A stretch of 64,000 nucleotides of DNA from Rubinisphaera margarita. GTDB taxonomy: Bacteria; Planctomycetota; Planctomycetia; Planctomycetales; Planctomycetaceae. The translations under genes were made by a program, and so were the position numbers. Shown here in pieces: positions 18,699 through 28,840 of this stretch; within the stretch, counting starts at the first letter, position 1; each line of letters begins with the position of its first letter. Location of the stretch: NCBI RefSeq assembly GCF_022267515.1, contig NZ_JAKFGB010000020.1:270570-334569 (forward strand). Reading direction: 5' to 3'. A model generated the notes under the pieces. It searched no databases and was not told where the DNA came from. It worked only from the letters and a program-made list of their open reading frames with translations.

Positions 18699-19532
18699 AT
18701 GGTTTTCGAAATGGATCTCGAAACAAATATTTCAGGGCCGATCGCCGTAATCGGAGATGTACACGGTCAGGTCGACAAGCTCGGAATCATTCTGGATCGC
18801 ATTCAGGATGCTCCCCGTTTCGATGAACGCTGGATCGTGTTCGTGGGCGACTTCGTCGACCGTGGTCCCGAAACCCGCGAAACAATCGACATGATTCTCG
18901 AGTTCGTTGATTATCACCCGCGGACCACAGCTGTGGCGGGGAATCACGATTTCGCGATGTGCGCGTCCCTGGGTCTGATCCCCGCTCCGGAATACTCCAA
19001 CTGGGCGGGACGCTGGATCGACCATTACGATTCCGAAGCGACATTCGCCTCTTACGACGTACCCTTCGGCGACCTGAAGGCCCTGAAGGAAGCGTTGCCG
19101 GAGGCCCATCGCGATTTTCTGGCCAATCTTCCCTGGGTGGTAGAGCATCCCGACTATCTGGTCGTGCATGCCGGCCTCGATCCGCTGACGCCGACCGAGA
19201 TGCAGCTGCGGATTCTGCGGCAGAAAGACTTCTCACTCAACCGGCCCCAGTGGCTGTGCGAAAAGAACTACGCCGAAGACCCCGTCCCCGACGACTGCCG
19301 CCAGACGGTCGTCTCCGGCCATGTCTGGTTTCGCGACGTCATCTTTGGCGACCGCCGCATTCTCTGCGACACCACGGGGGGCCGCGAAGGAGCATTGAGC
19401 GCCGTTCTGCTCCCTGAACGGCAAGTGCTGACATCGAGCCGGCAGCGACGGGCTGTTTCCGCTCCTCCGCCTCAGCCGGTCGGCTACAGCCGCGAGCCGG
19501 ACCAGGCCCGCAGCTGGTGGAAGTTCTGGTAA
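18699..19532 (+). CDS. Serine/threonine-type metallophosphatase
   Basis: A calcineurin-like phosphoesterase of about 277 residues. Motifs in order are AVIGDVHGQ (GDxHG), VFVGDFVDRGPETRETID (GDxxDRG), AVAGNHDFAM (GNHD), LVVHAGLD (H) and VVSGHVWF (GH). They give the full two-metal site of the PPP family. It likely removes phosphate from Ser/Thr or nucleotide substrates. A C-terminal Pro/Arg-rich tail follows. An upstream ATG at 18636 has GGAGG only one base away, so ATG 18699 (MVFEMDLE) or 18711 is more likely; the exact start is uncertain. Confidence 0.88.
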   Translation: MVFEMDLETNISGPIAVIGDVHGQVDKLGIILDRIQDAPRFDERWIVFVGDFVDRGPETRETIDMILEFVDYHPRTTAVAGNHDFAMCASLGLIPAPEYSNWAGRWIDHYDSEATFASYDVPFGDLKALKEALPEAHRDFLANLPWVVEHPDYLVVHAGLDPLTPTEMQLRILRQKDFSLNRPQWLCEKNYAEDPVPDDCRQTVVSGHVWFRDVIFGDRRILCDTTGGREGALSAVLLPERQVLTSSRQRRAVSAPPPQPVGYSREPDQARSWWKFW

Positions 19533-19544
19533 ACCGCGAGCCGT

Positions 19545-22118
19545 CTACTGCTGCTTCACCGGCAAGCCGTCATCCAGCACGTCGTTATTGGCGGCGAATC
19601 CATTGCCGTCGACATCGACGAAAATAGGGTTGCTGATCGCGGTGGGCTGCTGCGAGCCCCACCCGGTGCCGAGCACGGAACCGAGTTGGGAATTCTCCCC
19701 GGCGGCAACCACGACCAGATGCGTGTCTGCTGGGAATTCGTGGTTGAGTGTCTGGCGGAACTTCACAGCTCCGTCTCCGAACATGTCGGCATTCTTCTCC
19801 CGCGTCAGGTCGAGTTCGGGAACGTGCTTGCCGTTAGCGAGGACGAACACACGGTCGATGTCGAACCAGTTCGGACATTGAACGGAAATCGCCAGTGCGA
19901 CTTTACCGTCTGGGCACGCGAACTCTCCACCAGGCAGAACCGGGTTGCCTTTCGATTGACCGGCTGGGCGGGCTTCAACCGTGAGGAATGGACCGTTCGA
20001 CATGATCACGCAGCCCCTGGTCACCTGTTCGACGATTTCGTCAGTCTTGATTTCGGACGGAACATCGGTCGAGCACTTCACCCAGTTTCGCAATCCGCCC
20101 GAACCATGAAAGTTGTAGTGGGCATCGGTATTGACCACGCCGGTGAAACGGTATCCCTGGTTGAGAAGCTGGAGCCAGTTGAAGACGCGGTTACTGTTGG
20201 GGATTGCTGTCGAGCCGTCGAGATCAGCCGGAATCTTCAGCACCGCGGATGGCGGGTGGATCTCGATGCAGTCGATGTAAGGGAACGACTGTGCGTGCCC
20301 CTCGTCTTTTACGCCGTCCCCGTTCTTGTCGTAGAACAGCCAGCCGAGATCGGGATGATTCTGCTGTACCACTTTCTCACTTCGATCGTCCCAGAGTGCG
20401 ACGCGTTGCAGCTGGGTTTCCGGGCTGTCGTCCGTCACGGGGGCTCCGCCATCCTGCTGGCCCGGATGATGCTTCAGCGGAAACACATTCTGATGATTGA
20501 GTGGCAGCGGTTTGCCTGTCAGTTCCATTCCCGTGCAGGTCGCCAGCAGATCTTCAATCTTCAATGTCTTGAGATGCGGCGCGTAAGTATCGATGCGGTT
20601 GTGTTCGGTGCAGGGGGCATATTCGAGATGTTCGCACAGCAGGTTGAGGACGCGACCCATCTGATGAGAAGTGTTATCCCCCGAGGGACTGCTGTGGCTG
20701 TGAAACTCGGTACTGACCCAGCCGGTTGTGTCGACAGTCCTCTCGAGTTGAGCGGTCAGACGAGTTGTTCCGTCCGCTTTCACTGCGACATCCATGAAGG
20801 CGGCGTCGAACTCCGGCCCGTGACTGATGATCGCTTCATAGTCTCCGGCGGGAAGCAGGATGTTTTCCTTGCCACGAGGCAAATAGAGCAAGTTCTTGAC
20901 CTGCCGGATTGCGGACTCCGGACCAAGATCGAGCGGCGTTGATTCGCCCCGACGTCGCAACTCGACCTTGCAGGGAAGAGGTGTGCCGTCTGCTCCGTCG
21001 ACATCGATCTCAAGCGTGCCGACTTCAAGCGGAACCTCCAGGTCGATCAGAGCGCTTTCCTCACTGACTTCGAACGGATATGACGCTCCGACAGGCACAC
21101 CACAGAAGGAGACTGCGAGCGCGTAGTCTCCCTGCAGCAGCTTCTGATCGATCCGTCCGCTGCCATCGGCCCAGAGCGTGCCGTAGTAGTCGCCGTCCCG
21201 CGTCAACTCCACACGAGCATTCGGAATTCGACGCCCCCCACCGGTGATGGTGATCGTCGACGCGACCGGAGTATCGTCGTGAGTCGACGCATGAAGGTTT
21301 CTCAATGTGCATGTATTGCCCGCGACGAGCAGATTGACTTCGAGGGAATACTGCTCACCGGGCTTCAGCGTGACATCCGGCTGGCGACTCCCGCGACCGT
21401 AACGCAACACAGACGTTCGGGAATCACTGCGAGAGGTCACGGTGCGACCGGGAATCGAAACACCGTATGCCTGGCCCCAGTAGCGATCATCCGTATAAAA
21501 CAGATCAGACTTCCCATTGGCCGCCTTGATGGAATCCTCTTTGCCGGCATCGTAGCGGAGATCATCGCTTAGCAGGACGTCGACCTCCGACTTGCCGGAA
21601 TTGCGAAACGTCTGCCGTACGATCAGATGGGGACTGTCCGCTTCGAGCCGATACGTCACCAGCATCTCCGCACGATCTTCTGCGCCCGGCGCAATCATGG
21701 TCAACTCGATGGCCTGCTCATCCGAGAAGGTATTGCGGTCGTCAAACTCCAGTGATTCATGAGCTGCGTTCCGAAGCCGCACGGAGCGGAACGGATATAC
21801 GCGGCTGCCTGGGTAGTACGCGGTGAGCTGATCGGCGGGATGAAGACGCGTGGTGTAGTCGATTAAACAGCCGCCGACAGCATGCGTTGTCATGTTGGCA
21901 TTGCGAGTCGCGAGCGGTTGTGCGACGACGGCGACGACATGATCGTTGCGAAGAACGAAGTCGCCATGGATGGCATCGACTTCCTTGCCGTCCGGGACGA
22001 CATCACCCCAGTTGTCCCCGCCGATGCGGAAGACTTCAACCGGTCCGGCCTCGATTAACTCTGTTGAAATCAGTCCGATTGCGAGGAACGCGATCGATCG
22101 AAGGAAATCCGCACGCAT
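19545..22118 (-). CDS. Secreted CehA/McbA-like PHP-domain metallohydrolase
   Basis: An 857-residue protein with an N-terminal signal peptide (FLRSIAFLAIGLISTELIEAG). The N-terminal half is beta-rich (carbohydrate-binding/Ig-like, with IPNARVELTRDGDYYGTLWADGSGRIDQK resembling a carboxypeptidase-regulatory fold). The catalytic half starts near 468 with TEFHSHSSPSGDNTS, followed by EYAPCTEHNRIDTY and a late GVVNTDAHYNFHG, the His/Asp/Glu pattern of PHP enzymes such as CehA. The substrate is unknown. It converges with the phosphatase gene, 12 bases apart. Confidence 0.8.
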   Translation of the reverse strand: MRADFLRSIAFLAIGLISTELIEAGPVEVFRIGGDNWGDVVPDGKEVDAIHGDFVLRNDHVVAVVAQPLATRNANMTTHAVGGCLIDYTTRLHPADQLTAYYPGSRVYPFRSVRLRNAAHESLEFDDRNTFSDEQAIELTMIAPGAEDRAEMLVTYRLEADSPHLIVRQTFRNSGKSEVDVLLSDDLRYDAGKEDSIKAANGKSDLFYTDDRYWGQAYGVSIPGRTVTSRSDSRTSVLRYGRGSRQPDVTLKPGEQYSLEVNLLVAGNTCTLRNLHASTHDDTPVASTITITGGGRRIPNARVELTRDGDYYGTLWADGSGRIDQKLLQGDYALAVSFCGVPVGASYPFEVSEESALIDLEVPLEVGTLEIDVDGADGTPLPCKVELRRRGESTPLDLGPESAIRQVKNLLYLPRGKENILLPAGDYEAIISHGPEFDAAFMDVAVKADGTTRLTAQLERTVDTTGWVSTEFHSHSSPSGDNTSHQMGRVLNLLCEHLEYAPCTEHNRIDTYAPHLKTLKIEDLLATCTGMELTGKPLPLNHQNVFPLKHHPGQQDGGAPVTDDSPETQLQRVALWDDRSEKVVQQNHPDLGWLFYDKNGDGVKDEGHAQSFPYIDCIEIHPPSAVLKIPADLDGSTAIPNSNRVFNWLQLLNQGYRFTGVVNTDAHYNFHGSGGLRNWVKCSTDVPSEIKTDEIVEQVTRGCVIMSNGPFLTVEARPAGQSKGNPVLPGGEFACPDGKVALAISVQCPNWFDIDRVFVLANGKHVPELDLTREKNADMFGDGAVKFRQTLNHEFPADTHLVVVAAGENSQLGSVLGTGWGSQQPTAISNPIFVDVDGNGFAANNDVLDDGLPVKQQ

Positions 22119-22342
22119 AGCGCTTCTCCTCGAACTCGGGGAACGCTAGGTGACCCCGGGTCGCAGTGGTTCGGTGACAACCGCCGGATGGTGAGCTTTC
22201 CCGGCAGCATGAAACTCAGGCAGGTCCGCAGGGACGCAAACACATGTCCCAGCGCTGATCTGAGGCTACTCGAACGGAACCGAATCTGCAATTGAACGCG
22301 ACGTGCCAGAGTGGGCTTATGGCTCAAAAAGAAGGAGTCGTT

Positions 22343-23278
22343 TCAGGACTTCTTTTTGGTTTTCTTTTTGGTCGCGGTGCTGCTCTTGGGAGGTGCCGAA
22401 GCTTTAGAAGCGGACTTCGACGGAGCTTTGTCGCCGCCACTGCTCTTGGTGGCTTTCTTCTTCGTCGTCTTCTTGGTGGTCTTGCCGGACGAAGCTTTTT
22501 CCGCGGTTTTGCTCTTCGATTTGGCGGACGAGGATACCGCCTTCGCGGGGGCGGGTTTCACTTTGCCGTCCAGCAAATCTTTCAGACGGGCAATGGATCC
22601 CTTGAGGACATCCAGCGGATCTTCCTGAGTTGGAGCCGGCAGGCTGTTAAAGATCGGCGTGTACTCAGGGTCGTTAGCCAGTTCGTGAATCAGATGGAAG
22701 AACTGCGGCACATCGGCCTTGCGGACAGCGGCTTTGAGTTGATCGGAACCGTTGGAAACGTCGGCGTCTTCAGGCAACAGGCCCAGCCAGATGCTGCACT
22801 TGAGCAACGAAGTGTCGACCGGGACGGTATGTGTCCCCAGCGTCGTCATCATCGTGTGAGACATGACGAATGGTGTCAGCGAGCTGATCTGCTTCAGGTA
22901 CTTCTCGGCTGCATCCAGGTTCTTCTTTTTGAAGTCTTCGAGGTCGTAGCTGTAGCGGCCTTCGAAGACCTGTTGCAGCGACTCCCGGACGCGCATAGCC
23001 CGCCACTCCGGCTCGGATTCTTCAACGAAGACATGCTGAACTTCAGTGATGGAGCTGACGCGGATTTCGTTGTAGTCGAAGAACGCTTCGTGCAATCGGA
23101 CGATCGTTGCCTCGGCACGCTCGTGCGTCGCGTCTTCAAGGCAGATGGCGAACAGCAGGGAGTCGAGAACGTTATGGTCCGATTTTGGAACGCGCGACCC
23201 GTACTTCTTCTTCAGCTGCGTGACGATCTGTTGACAGACTTTCGTGCGGTCAGCGGCTTTGATCCGGTTTGTTGACAT
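22343..23278 (-). CDS. Endonuclease III-like (HhH-GPD fold) protein without catalytic lysine
   Basis: A 311-residue protein. Residues about 20-215 follow the endonuclease III fold: LDSLLFAICLEDATHERAEATI matches the early helix pattern, and ISSLTPFVMSHTMMTTLG with VPVDTSLLKCSIWLGLL matches the helix-hairpin-helix plus the catalytic-Asp segment. The Asp of VDT is kept, but the lysine expected in the hairpin is absent (SHTMM) and no C-terminal four-Cys cluster is present. The last ~80 residues are Lys/Ser/Ala-rich. It may be a monofunctional or non-catalytic DNA-binding relative. It follows rbfA by 66 bases. Confidence 0.75.
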   Translation of the reverse strand: MSTNRIKAADRTKVCQQIVTQLKKKYGSRVPKSDHNVLDSLLFAICLEDATHERAEATIVRLHEAFFDYNEIRVSSITEVQHVFVEESEPEWRAMRVRESLQQVFEGRYSYDLEDFKKKNLDAAEKYLKQISSLTPFVMSHTMMTTLGTHTVPVDTSLLKCSIWLGLLPEDADVSNGSDQLKAAVRKADVPQFFHLIHELANDPEYTPIFNSLPAPTQEDPLDVLKGSIARLKDLLDGKVKPAPAKAVSSSAKSKSKTAEKASSGKTTKKTTKKKATKSSGGDKAPSKSASKASAPPKSSTATKKKTKKKS

Positions 23279-23344
23279 TATTGCAGGTCCACCTCAGTCG
23301 GTATGTGTATGATCGCTTCTGCCTGTTGAGCCAGCTCCCGGCTC

Positions 23345-23818
23345 TCAGGCGTCTTCGCGGGACTCGGAGTCGTCTTCGGTCTCGTCGTCTGCTGTCGACG
23401 AATCAGAGTCGTCCGGTTGGTCCGCAGAAAGTTCGTCGTCGGTCGCGACTTCGTCTTCGGCAGGAATTTCGCCCCGTTCGATCGCGAGATCTCGAAGGAT
23501 CTTCGCCGTTTCGATGCTCTTTTTGACGCTGTTGTCGAGCACGAACGTGAGGACGGGGGTGTAGCGGGTGTCAATGCGGTCGGCGACGAGCTTCTGCAGG
23601 AAGCCACGAGCGGAGTTGAGGCCGTGGAGGCTCAACTGCTGCGACTTCTCATCGCCCATGACGCTGACATAGACCTTGGCCGAACGCATGTCCGTGGCGA
23701 CATCGACGTCGAGGACGGTTACGTTCTTGATGCGGGGATCGTTCAGTTCGAACAGGATCGCCGTGCTGATCACTTCCCGCACGGCTCGGGAAGCTTTAGC
23801 TGTTCGACGTGTCGACAT
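23345..23818 (-). CDS. rbfA: Ribosome-binding factor A
   Basis: A 157-residue protein. Residues 1-115 match RbfA: RAVREVISTAILFELNDPRIKNVTV, a KH-like fold, and AKVYVSVMG near 46. It assists 16S rRNA maturation in the 30S subunit. About 40 acidic residues (DDELSADQPDDSDSS and so on) follow the usual end of the family. It lies 60 bases after infB, the classic gene order. Confidence 0.93.
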   Translation of the reverse strand: MSTRRTAKASRAVREVISTAILFELNDPRIKNVTVLDVDVATDMRSAKVYVSVMGDEKSQQLSLHGLNSARGFLQKLVADRIDTRYTPVLTFVLDNSVKKSIETAKILRDLAIERGEIPAEDEVATDDELSADQPDDSDSSTADDETEDDSESREDA

Positions 23819-23878
23819 TCAGTGCGGATTCCTTCTTGGGAGCGAAAACAGAGAACTCGGTGATTAAGCCAGTCAGCA

Positions 23879-26683
23879 TTAATCATCCAGTGTCCGCTGC
23901 AGCTTATCGATGCGATATGCTTCGAGCAGGTCGCCTTCCTTGATGTCGTTAAACCCGTCGAGCCGGATCCCGCATTCCATGCCTTCACGAACCGTCTTCA
24001 CATCTTCCTTCTCGCGTCGCAGCGAAGCGATCGAATAGTTGTTAATGATGGTCTGGTCCCGAATCACGTGCACGCGATCATTGCGGTCGATCGTGCCGTT
24101 CAGCACGCGACAACCGGCAATCGTTCCCGTGCGGCTGATGCTGAAGGTCTGGAGGACGATCGCGCGGCCTGTGGAGACCTCAACGGTTTCCGGTGACAGC
24201 AACCCTTCGAGAGCCCGCTTAATATCCTGCGTGATCTCGTAGATAATGTTGTACCGGCGAATATCGACACCCTCGTTCTGGGCGAGGTGAGCGGCCCGGT
24301 CTTCGGCGATGACGTGGAAGGCGATGATGATCGCTCCCGACGCCGCGGCCAGCGACACGTCGCTCTCGTTCACGCCACCGACGTTCGAATGCAGAATCTC
24401 GGTGCGGACTTCCGGATGTTCAAACTTCTCGATTTCGCCACGCAGGGCTTCGATTGAGCCTGGTGTATCGGCCTTGAGAATAACGGGCAGCTTCTTCTCG
24501 CCGCCGCTTCCCAGGATCTGTTCCAGCGTTTTCGGACCACCACGGCTCGCGAGAGACTCGGTTCGCCCCTGATGAATGCGTTGCTCGGCAATCGTTCGCG
24601 CCTCTTCGATGTCGGGCATCACAAAGAAGTGATCTCCGGCAGCGGGGACGGTATCGAGACCGGCAATTCGCACAGGCTGGGACGGACCGGCTTCGGTCAG
24701 TTCCTGGTCGTAGTCGTTGAACATCGCCCGCACACGTCCGTAAGCCGTGCCGCAGACAATCACGTCTCCGACGCGCAAGGTTCCCTGCTGGACGATCGCC
24801 CAGGCAATGGGACCACGTCCTTCGTCGCGGAAGGCTTCGAGGCAGGCCCCGTAGGCATCGGCACTCGGAGCGGCTTTGTACTCGTGAAGTTCCGCGGTCA
24901 GGAGAATTGTTTCCAGCAGATCGTCGATTCCGATGTTCTTCAGACCAGAAGTTCGAACGACTTCGACGTCGCCACCCCATTCGGAAACGAGCACGTCGTG
25001 CGAAGCGAGTTCCTGAAGAACTTTCTGTTCGTTCACATCGGGCAGGTCGACCTTGTTCATAGCCACGATCATCGGCACACCAGCCGCTTTGGCGTGACTG
25101 ATACATTCGACCGTCTGTGGCATGACGCCGTCGTTGGCGGCGACCACGAGCACGATGATGTCGGTGACGTTCGCACCGCGAGATCGCATCTCCCCGAACG
25201 CGGCATGACCCGGCGTATCGACGAAGGTGATCTTCTGGTCGTTCTTTTCAACCTGGTAGGCCGCGATATGCTGCGTGATTCCCCCGGCTTCGCCGGCAAC
25301 CACGTTGGACGTGCGAAGCGTATCGACCAGGGTGGTCTTTCCGTGGTCGACGTGACCGAGAATCGTCACGATCGGCGGACGGGAAATCAGGTCGTTGGCC
25401 TCGAATTCCTGTTCCCGTCGCAGAGCGAGCAGGTCTTCGACACTTTCCTCGCGTTTGATGGTCAGGTCGACACCCAGTTCGATGGCCAGATCGGTCGCCG
25501 TGTCTTCGTCGAGCGAATCGTTGATCTGGGCCATGATGCCCTGCTTGAACAGAATCGTCAGCAGGTCCTTCGCGGGACGCCCCATGGCTTCCGAAAGGCT
25601 TCGCACCGTAATCGGCTGTTCGATCATCGCGGACGATTTGTACTCGACATTGCGATTCCGACGCTGGCGGATGCCACGACGTCCTGACAGCGAATCATCA
25701 CGATCGTCTTCGGATGTTTTGCGTCGACCACGCTGGCCGCGGCGGATTTCGCGATCGGCAACGCCGCCGAACCGGCCGCGTGTCTTGGGACGATCGTCCG
25801 ACTCCGTCGCGCCTGGAGCTTTGCCGCCCTTACCTCGTGTTTTATCTTCGCCGTGCTTGCGGATGTGTGCGGCAAGCGGGCTCTGGCCATCCAGAATTTC
25901 CGCCGTGAGCTTCACGTCCGGTTTCTGAGCCGGCGCTTCATCCTTTTTGCGGACCGGACCTTCGGTCTTGAATTTCGGGGGAGTCGCCAGACTCGGCATC
26001 GCCGGACGGGGTTTCGGCTTCGGCTTACGCGGTCCTGATTCCTGGATACTGGCCCGTGGCTTCATATCCCGGATCTTCGAGCCGAGATTGCCCGTGGGGG
26101 ACATGTATTCCGGCTGCGTCGGAGAGGACTCATCCGAGTCATCGTCTTCGACGCTCTCCTCGACAGAAGCATCGGCGACGGCTTCTGTTTCGGGCTCAGC
26201 TTCGCGAGCTGCTGGCGCCTCAGTCTCGGCGACAACTTCCGGAACCTGTTTTTCTTCAGGAGCAGTCTTCGGCTCTTCCGCTTCGGCGGCGACTTCGGGA
26301 GCCTGAACTTCCTGCTCTTCCTGCGGTTCCTCGGCAACTTCCTCTGCGGGAGGCTGCTCTGCAGCGGGAGGAGCCTGCTTCGGCTCTTCCTGACGCGGAC
26401 TCGGCGTCGGACGCGGGGTCATGGTACGAATCGATCGCACCTTGCCGACGGTCTTTTCGGGAGCGAATTCGGGAGACGGAGTCTGGGCGGACGATGAGGA
26501 CGCTGTCGCCACCTTGTTGCCTTTCAGCGAATCAAGGTAGTTCAGCAAATGGTCCCGCTCTTCTGGAGAAATGCTGGCCAGAGCCGAGCTTTTCACGGGA
26601 ATTCCTGCATCGTTGCAATGCTTGATCAGCTCTTTACTATCGTAATCGAGCTCTTTCGCCAAAGCGAAAATCCGTATCTTCAA
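23879..26683 (-). CDS. infB: Translation initiation factor IF-2
   Basis: A 934-residue GTPase that places fMet-tRNA on the 30S subunit. The N-terminal IF2_N motif (MKIRIFALAKELDYDSKELI) is followed by a long disordered Pro/Glu/Arg-rich region (about 75-350). The G domain has GHVDHGKTTL near 441, DTPGHAAF near 487 and MNKVDLP near 541. Domains II-IV follow with ILKADTPGSIEALRGEIEKF near 735 and FNDIKEGDLLEAY at the end. Its length and order are as expected. It lies between nusA and rbfA. Confidence 0.97.
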   Translation of the reverse strand: MKIRIFALAKELDYDSKELIKHCNDAGIPVKSSALASISPEERDHLLNYLDSLKGNKVATASSSSAQTPSPEFAPEKTVGKVRSIRTMTPRPTPSPRQEEPKQAPPAAEQPPAEEVAEEPQEEQEVQAPEVAAEAEEPKTAPEEKQVPEVVAETEAPAAREAEPETEAVADASVEESVEDDDSDESSPTQPEYMSPTGNLGSKIRDMKPRASIQESGPRKPKPKPRPAMPSLATPPKFKTEGPVRKKDEAPAQKPDVKLTAEILDGQSPLAAHIRKHGEDKTRGKGGKAPGATESDDRPKTRGRFGGVADREIRRGQRGRRKTSEDDRDDSLSGRRGIRQRRNRNVEYKSSAMIEQPITVRSLSEAMGRPAKDLLTILFKQGIMAQINDSLDEDTATDLAIELGVDLTIKREESVEDLLALRREQEFEANDLISRPPIVTILGHVDHGKTTLVDTLRTSNVVAGEAGGITQHIAAYQVEKNDQKITFVDTPGHAAFGEMRSRGANVTDIIVLVVAANDGVMPQTVECISHAKAAGVPMIVAMNKVDLPDVNEQKVLQELASHDVLVSEWGGDVEVVRTSGLKNIGIDDLLETILLTAELHEYKAAPSADAYGACLEAFRDEGRGPIAWAIVQQGTLRVGDVIVCGTAYGRVRAMFNDYDQELTEAGPSQPVRIAGLDTVPAAGDHFFVMPDIEEARTIAEQRIHQGRTESLASRGGPKTLEQILGSGGEKKLPVILKADTPGSIEALRGEIEKFEHPEVRTEILHSNVGGVNESDVSLAAASGAIIIAFHVIAEDRAAHLAQNEGVDIRRYNIIYEITQDIKRALEGLLSPETVEVSTGRAIVLQTFSISRTGTIAGCRVLNGTIDRNDRVHVIRDQTIINNYSIASLRREKEDVKTVREGMECGIRLDGFNDIKEGDLLEAYRIDKLQRTLDD

Positions 26684-26814
26684 AACGCAACCCCTCTGAT
26701 AAACCCTCTGTGAACCGGATCAGATCGATCACACGCAGTGAATGACCTGTCCTGTCCTTACGTCTTGTCCAGTTCTTCAGGAAAAATGACAATCTGAGAC
26801 GTGCCATTTCCTGA

Positions 26815-28353
26815 TCACGCCTCTTGTTCCGGTTTTTGTTCGTCTTCCTCGACGCCACCTTCGGCTCCGGGTTGAGTCACATCCTGAACTTCTGCCTCTT
26901 CTCCAAGAACGGCTTCTTCTTCGACAGAAGCCTGCGGATCGATCCGCGTTTCAGCCGATTCCGGAGCAACTTCAGTTTCTTCGGTTGTACCGACTTCCGC
27001 TGTTTCCTCACCGGGTTCTTCTGTGGAAGCCTCCTCTGCGGTGGCTTCCGCGACCGGTGCTTCCTCCGTCGGAGCTTCACTGGTCTCTACAGCTGTGGAG
27101 ACGCTCGGAGCCGACTGTTCGGAGGATGTGCCTCCACTGCTTGGAACCGCCAGTTTTTCCTGAGCTCGAGCAGTTCGAGCCGCGGCTTTGGCGATCTTTT
27201 CTTCTTCCTCGAGTCGCAGACTTTCGACGTCTGCGTACGCAATGATTTCATCGCACTGCTCAGCAGACAACCCGCTTAGTTCGATCAGATGCTCCGGCTC
27301 GATGACCGACAGGTCGTCAAAGCTGAAGAAGCCCTGGGAAACCAGCGACTCGGCCAGATCTTCGGAAAGGTCCGGAACCTGCGAAAAAGCGGCCACGGAG
27401 CGCTCAAGCTGCTCGTCCAGTTCATCGCGAGTCATCACTTCGATGTCCCAGCCGACCAGTTTCGACGCCAGTCGAACGTTCTGACCTTTCTTGCCAATTG
27501 CGAGCGACAGCTGATCGTCCCGGACCAGGACGATGACGCGTCCCAGCATCGGGCAGAGAATTACGTCCTCGACTTCGGCCGGCTGCAGTGCGTTAGGAAT
27601 CAACACCTGCAGGGAATCGTTCCAGCGAACGATATCGATCCGCTCGCCGCTGAGTTCGTCGACGATGTTCCGAATACGGGCTCCGCGGACACCCACACAG
27701 GCTCCGACGGCATCAATGCTGTTGTCGTAGCAGGAAACGGCGACTTTGGTCCGGTAACCGGCTTCACGAGCCAGCGAGCGAACTTCAATCACGTTCTCAG
27801 CGACTTCAGGAATTTCGATCTCAAAGAGCCGTCGAACGAAGTCTGGATGCACGCGGGACAGCACGATCTTGATACGGCTGCCTGCCTTTTTGATATCCAG
27901 AATAACGGCTCGGATCCGCTCATTCACACGGTGGCTTTCGCCGGGAATCTGTTCGCTGCGAGGCAGAATCGCCTCGGCCTTGCCAATATTGACCGTCGCC
28001 ACGCCGTATTCAAGCCGGGTGATCGTGCCGGTCATGAGTTGACTTTTCTGCTCGATGAATTCGTCGTAGAGAGAATCGCGTTCGGCTTCACGAATCTTCT
28101 GAATCATCACCTGCTTGGCCGTCTGAGCGGCAATGCGGCCCAGAATATCCGGATCCAGGTCTTCCCCATTGTGCGTAACGGTCGGCTCGCCAGAGGTTCG
28201 ATCGATGAGGACGGAAAGCTCGTCTTCTTCACCGTAGTACTTTCGCAACGCCGTCAGGATCGCCTGTTCGATGCCCTCGAACACAATTTCCTTATCGATG
28301 CTTTTGTCCCGGTGGATGGCATCGACAATTCTGAGGACTTCACTGGCGTTCAT
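26815..28353 (-). CDS. nusA: Transcription termination/antitermination factor NusA
   Basis: A 512-residue protein. It has the N-terminal RNAP-binding domain (ASEVLRIVDAIHRDKSIDKE), an S1 domain with TGTITRLEYGVATVNIGKAE near 133, and KH domains with ACVGVRGARIRNIVDELSGERIDIV near 240 and AIGKKGQNVRLASKLVGW near 310. A helical AR-like region is followed by about 110 Glu/Ala/Thr-rich residues instead of standard C-terminal repeats. The strong Shine-Dalgarno AAGGAG lies 6 bases before ATG 28353. rimP, which often precedes nusA, is not seen here. Confidence 0.96.
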   Translation of the reverse strand: MNASEVLRIVDAIHRDKSIDKEIVFEGIEQAILTALRKYYGEEDELSVLIDRTSGEPTVTHNGEDLDPDILGRIAAQTAKQVMIQKIREAERDSLYDEFIEQKSQLMTGTITRLEYGVATVNIGKAEAILPRSEQIPGESHRVNERIRAVILDIKKAGSRIKIVLSRVHPDFVRRLFEIEIPEVAENVIEVRSLAREAGYRTKVAVSCYDNSIDAVGACVGVRGARIRNIVDELSGERIDIVRWNDSLQVLIPNALQPAEVEDVILCPMLGRVIVLVRDDQLSLAIGKKGQNVRLASKLVGWDIEVMTRDELDEQLERSVAAFSQVPDLSEDLAESLVSQGFFSFDDLSVIEPEHLIELSGLSAEQCDEIIAYADVESLRLEEEEKIAKAAARTARAQEKLAVPSSGGTSSEQSAPSVSTAVETSEAPTEEAPVAEATAEEASTEEPGEETAEVGTTEETEVAPESAETRIDPQASVEEEAVLGEEAEVQDVTQPGAEGGVEEDEQKPEQEA

Positions 28354-28470
28354 ATTTCTCCTTCCGAACGAAAGCGCGATGGTCTCATCGCGTCATTCTA
28401 GAGGTCGCTGACAGAATTCCGTCCGGGTGACATTCCCCGCCCGCGACAACTCGGCAATTTATTCCGCTGT

Positions 28471-28504
28471 AAAAATAAAAAAGCGGGTTCCAAAAAACCC
28501 ACTT
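28471..28504 (-). terminator. Rho-independent terminator upstream of nusA
   Basis: On the minus strand AAGTGGGTT pairs with AACCCGCTT (one T-G) around TTTTGG, followed by TTTTATTTTT. It insulates nusA from transcription coming from the ileS side. No gene is recognised between it and the ileS stop. Confidence 0.8.
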
Positions 28505-28840
28505 CTATCGAACCGTTCTGTGCCATCGGCAGTTCCAGGGAACTCCATGCGATGACTGAGATGGGGAAAATCCCACATTTCGGCGCTCACATAAGAGTTG
28601 CCTTTCTGCTGATTTGCTTCACGCGGAGGACAGCAAACCGGAGAATTGCCGCAAGAATGACGGTTACGATCATTTTTGACCTCGATCGTTGGTCATCTCA
28701 CGCAACTCCACATTGCCCGCTCCTGACACGCTGACAAACAGTCCAACGAATTCCGGAGAATTCGAGTGGATATTGACTTCAATCGCAGTTTCTCGCCTCT
28801 TTAACGTCTGGCAGGACCGCCGCGATTCATCAATCAATGC
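28505..28840. other. Intergenic stretch without a recognised gene
   Basis: Between the two minus-strand terminator-like hairpins I see no ORF with family character and no tRNA, tmRNA, RNase P or SRP RNA signature. On the minus strand, TTGACA (plus 28913-28918) and GATAAT (plus 28892-28897) are spaced 15 bases apart and could start a short non-coding transcript ending at 28471. This is weak evidence. Confidence 0.3.

Noticed and set aside
24572..25687. 371-residue plus-strand reading frame opposite infB
   Set aside because: Antisense to IF-2; no motif or Shine-Dalgarno.
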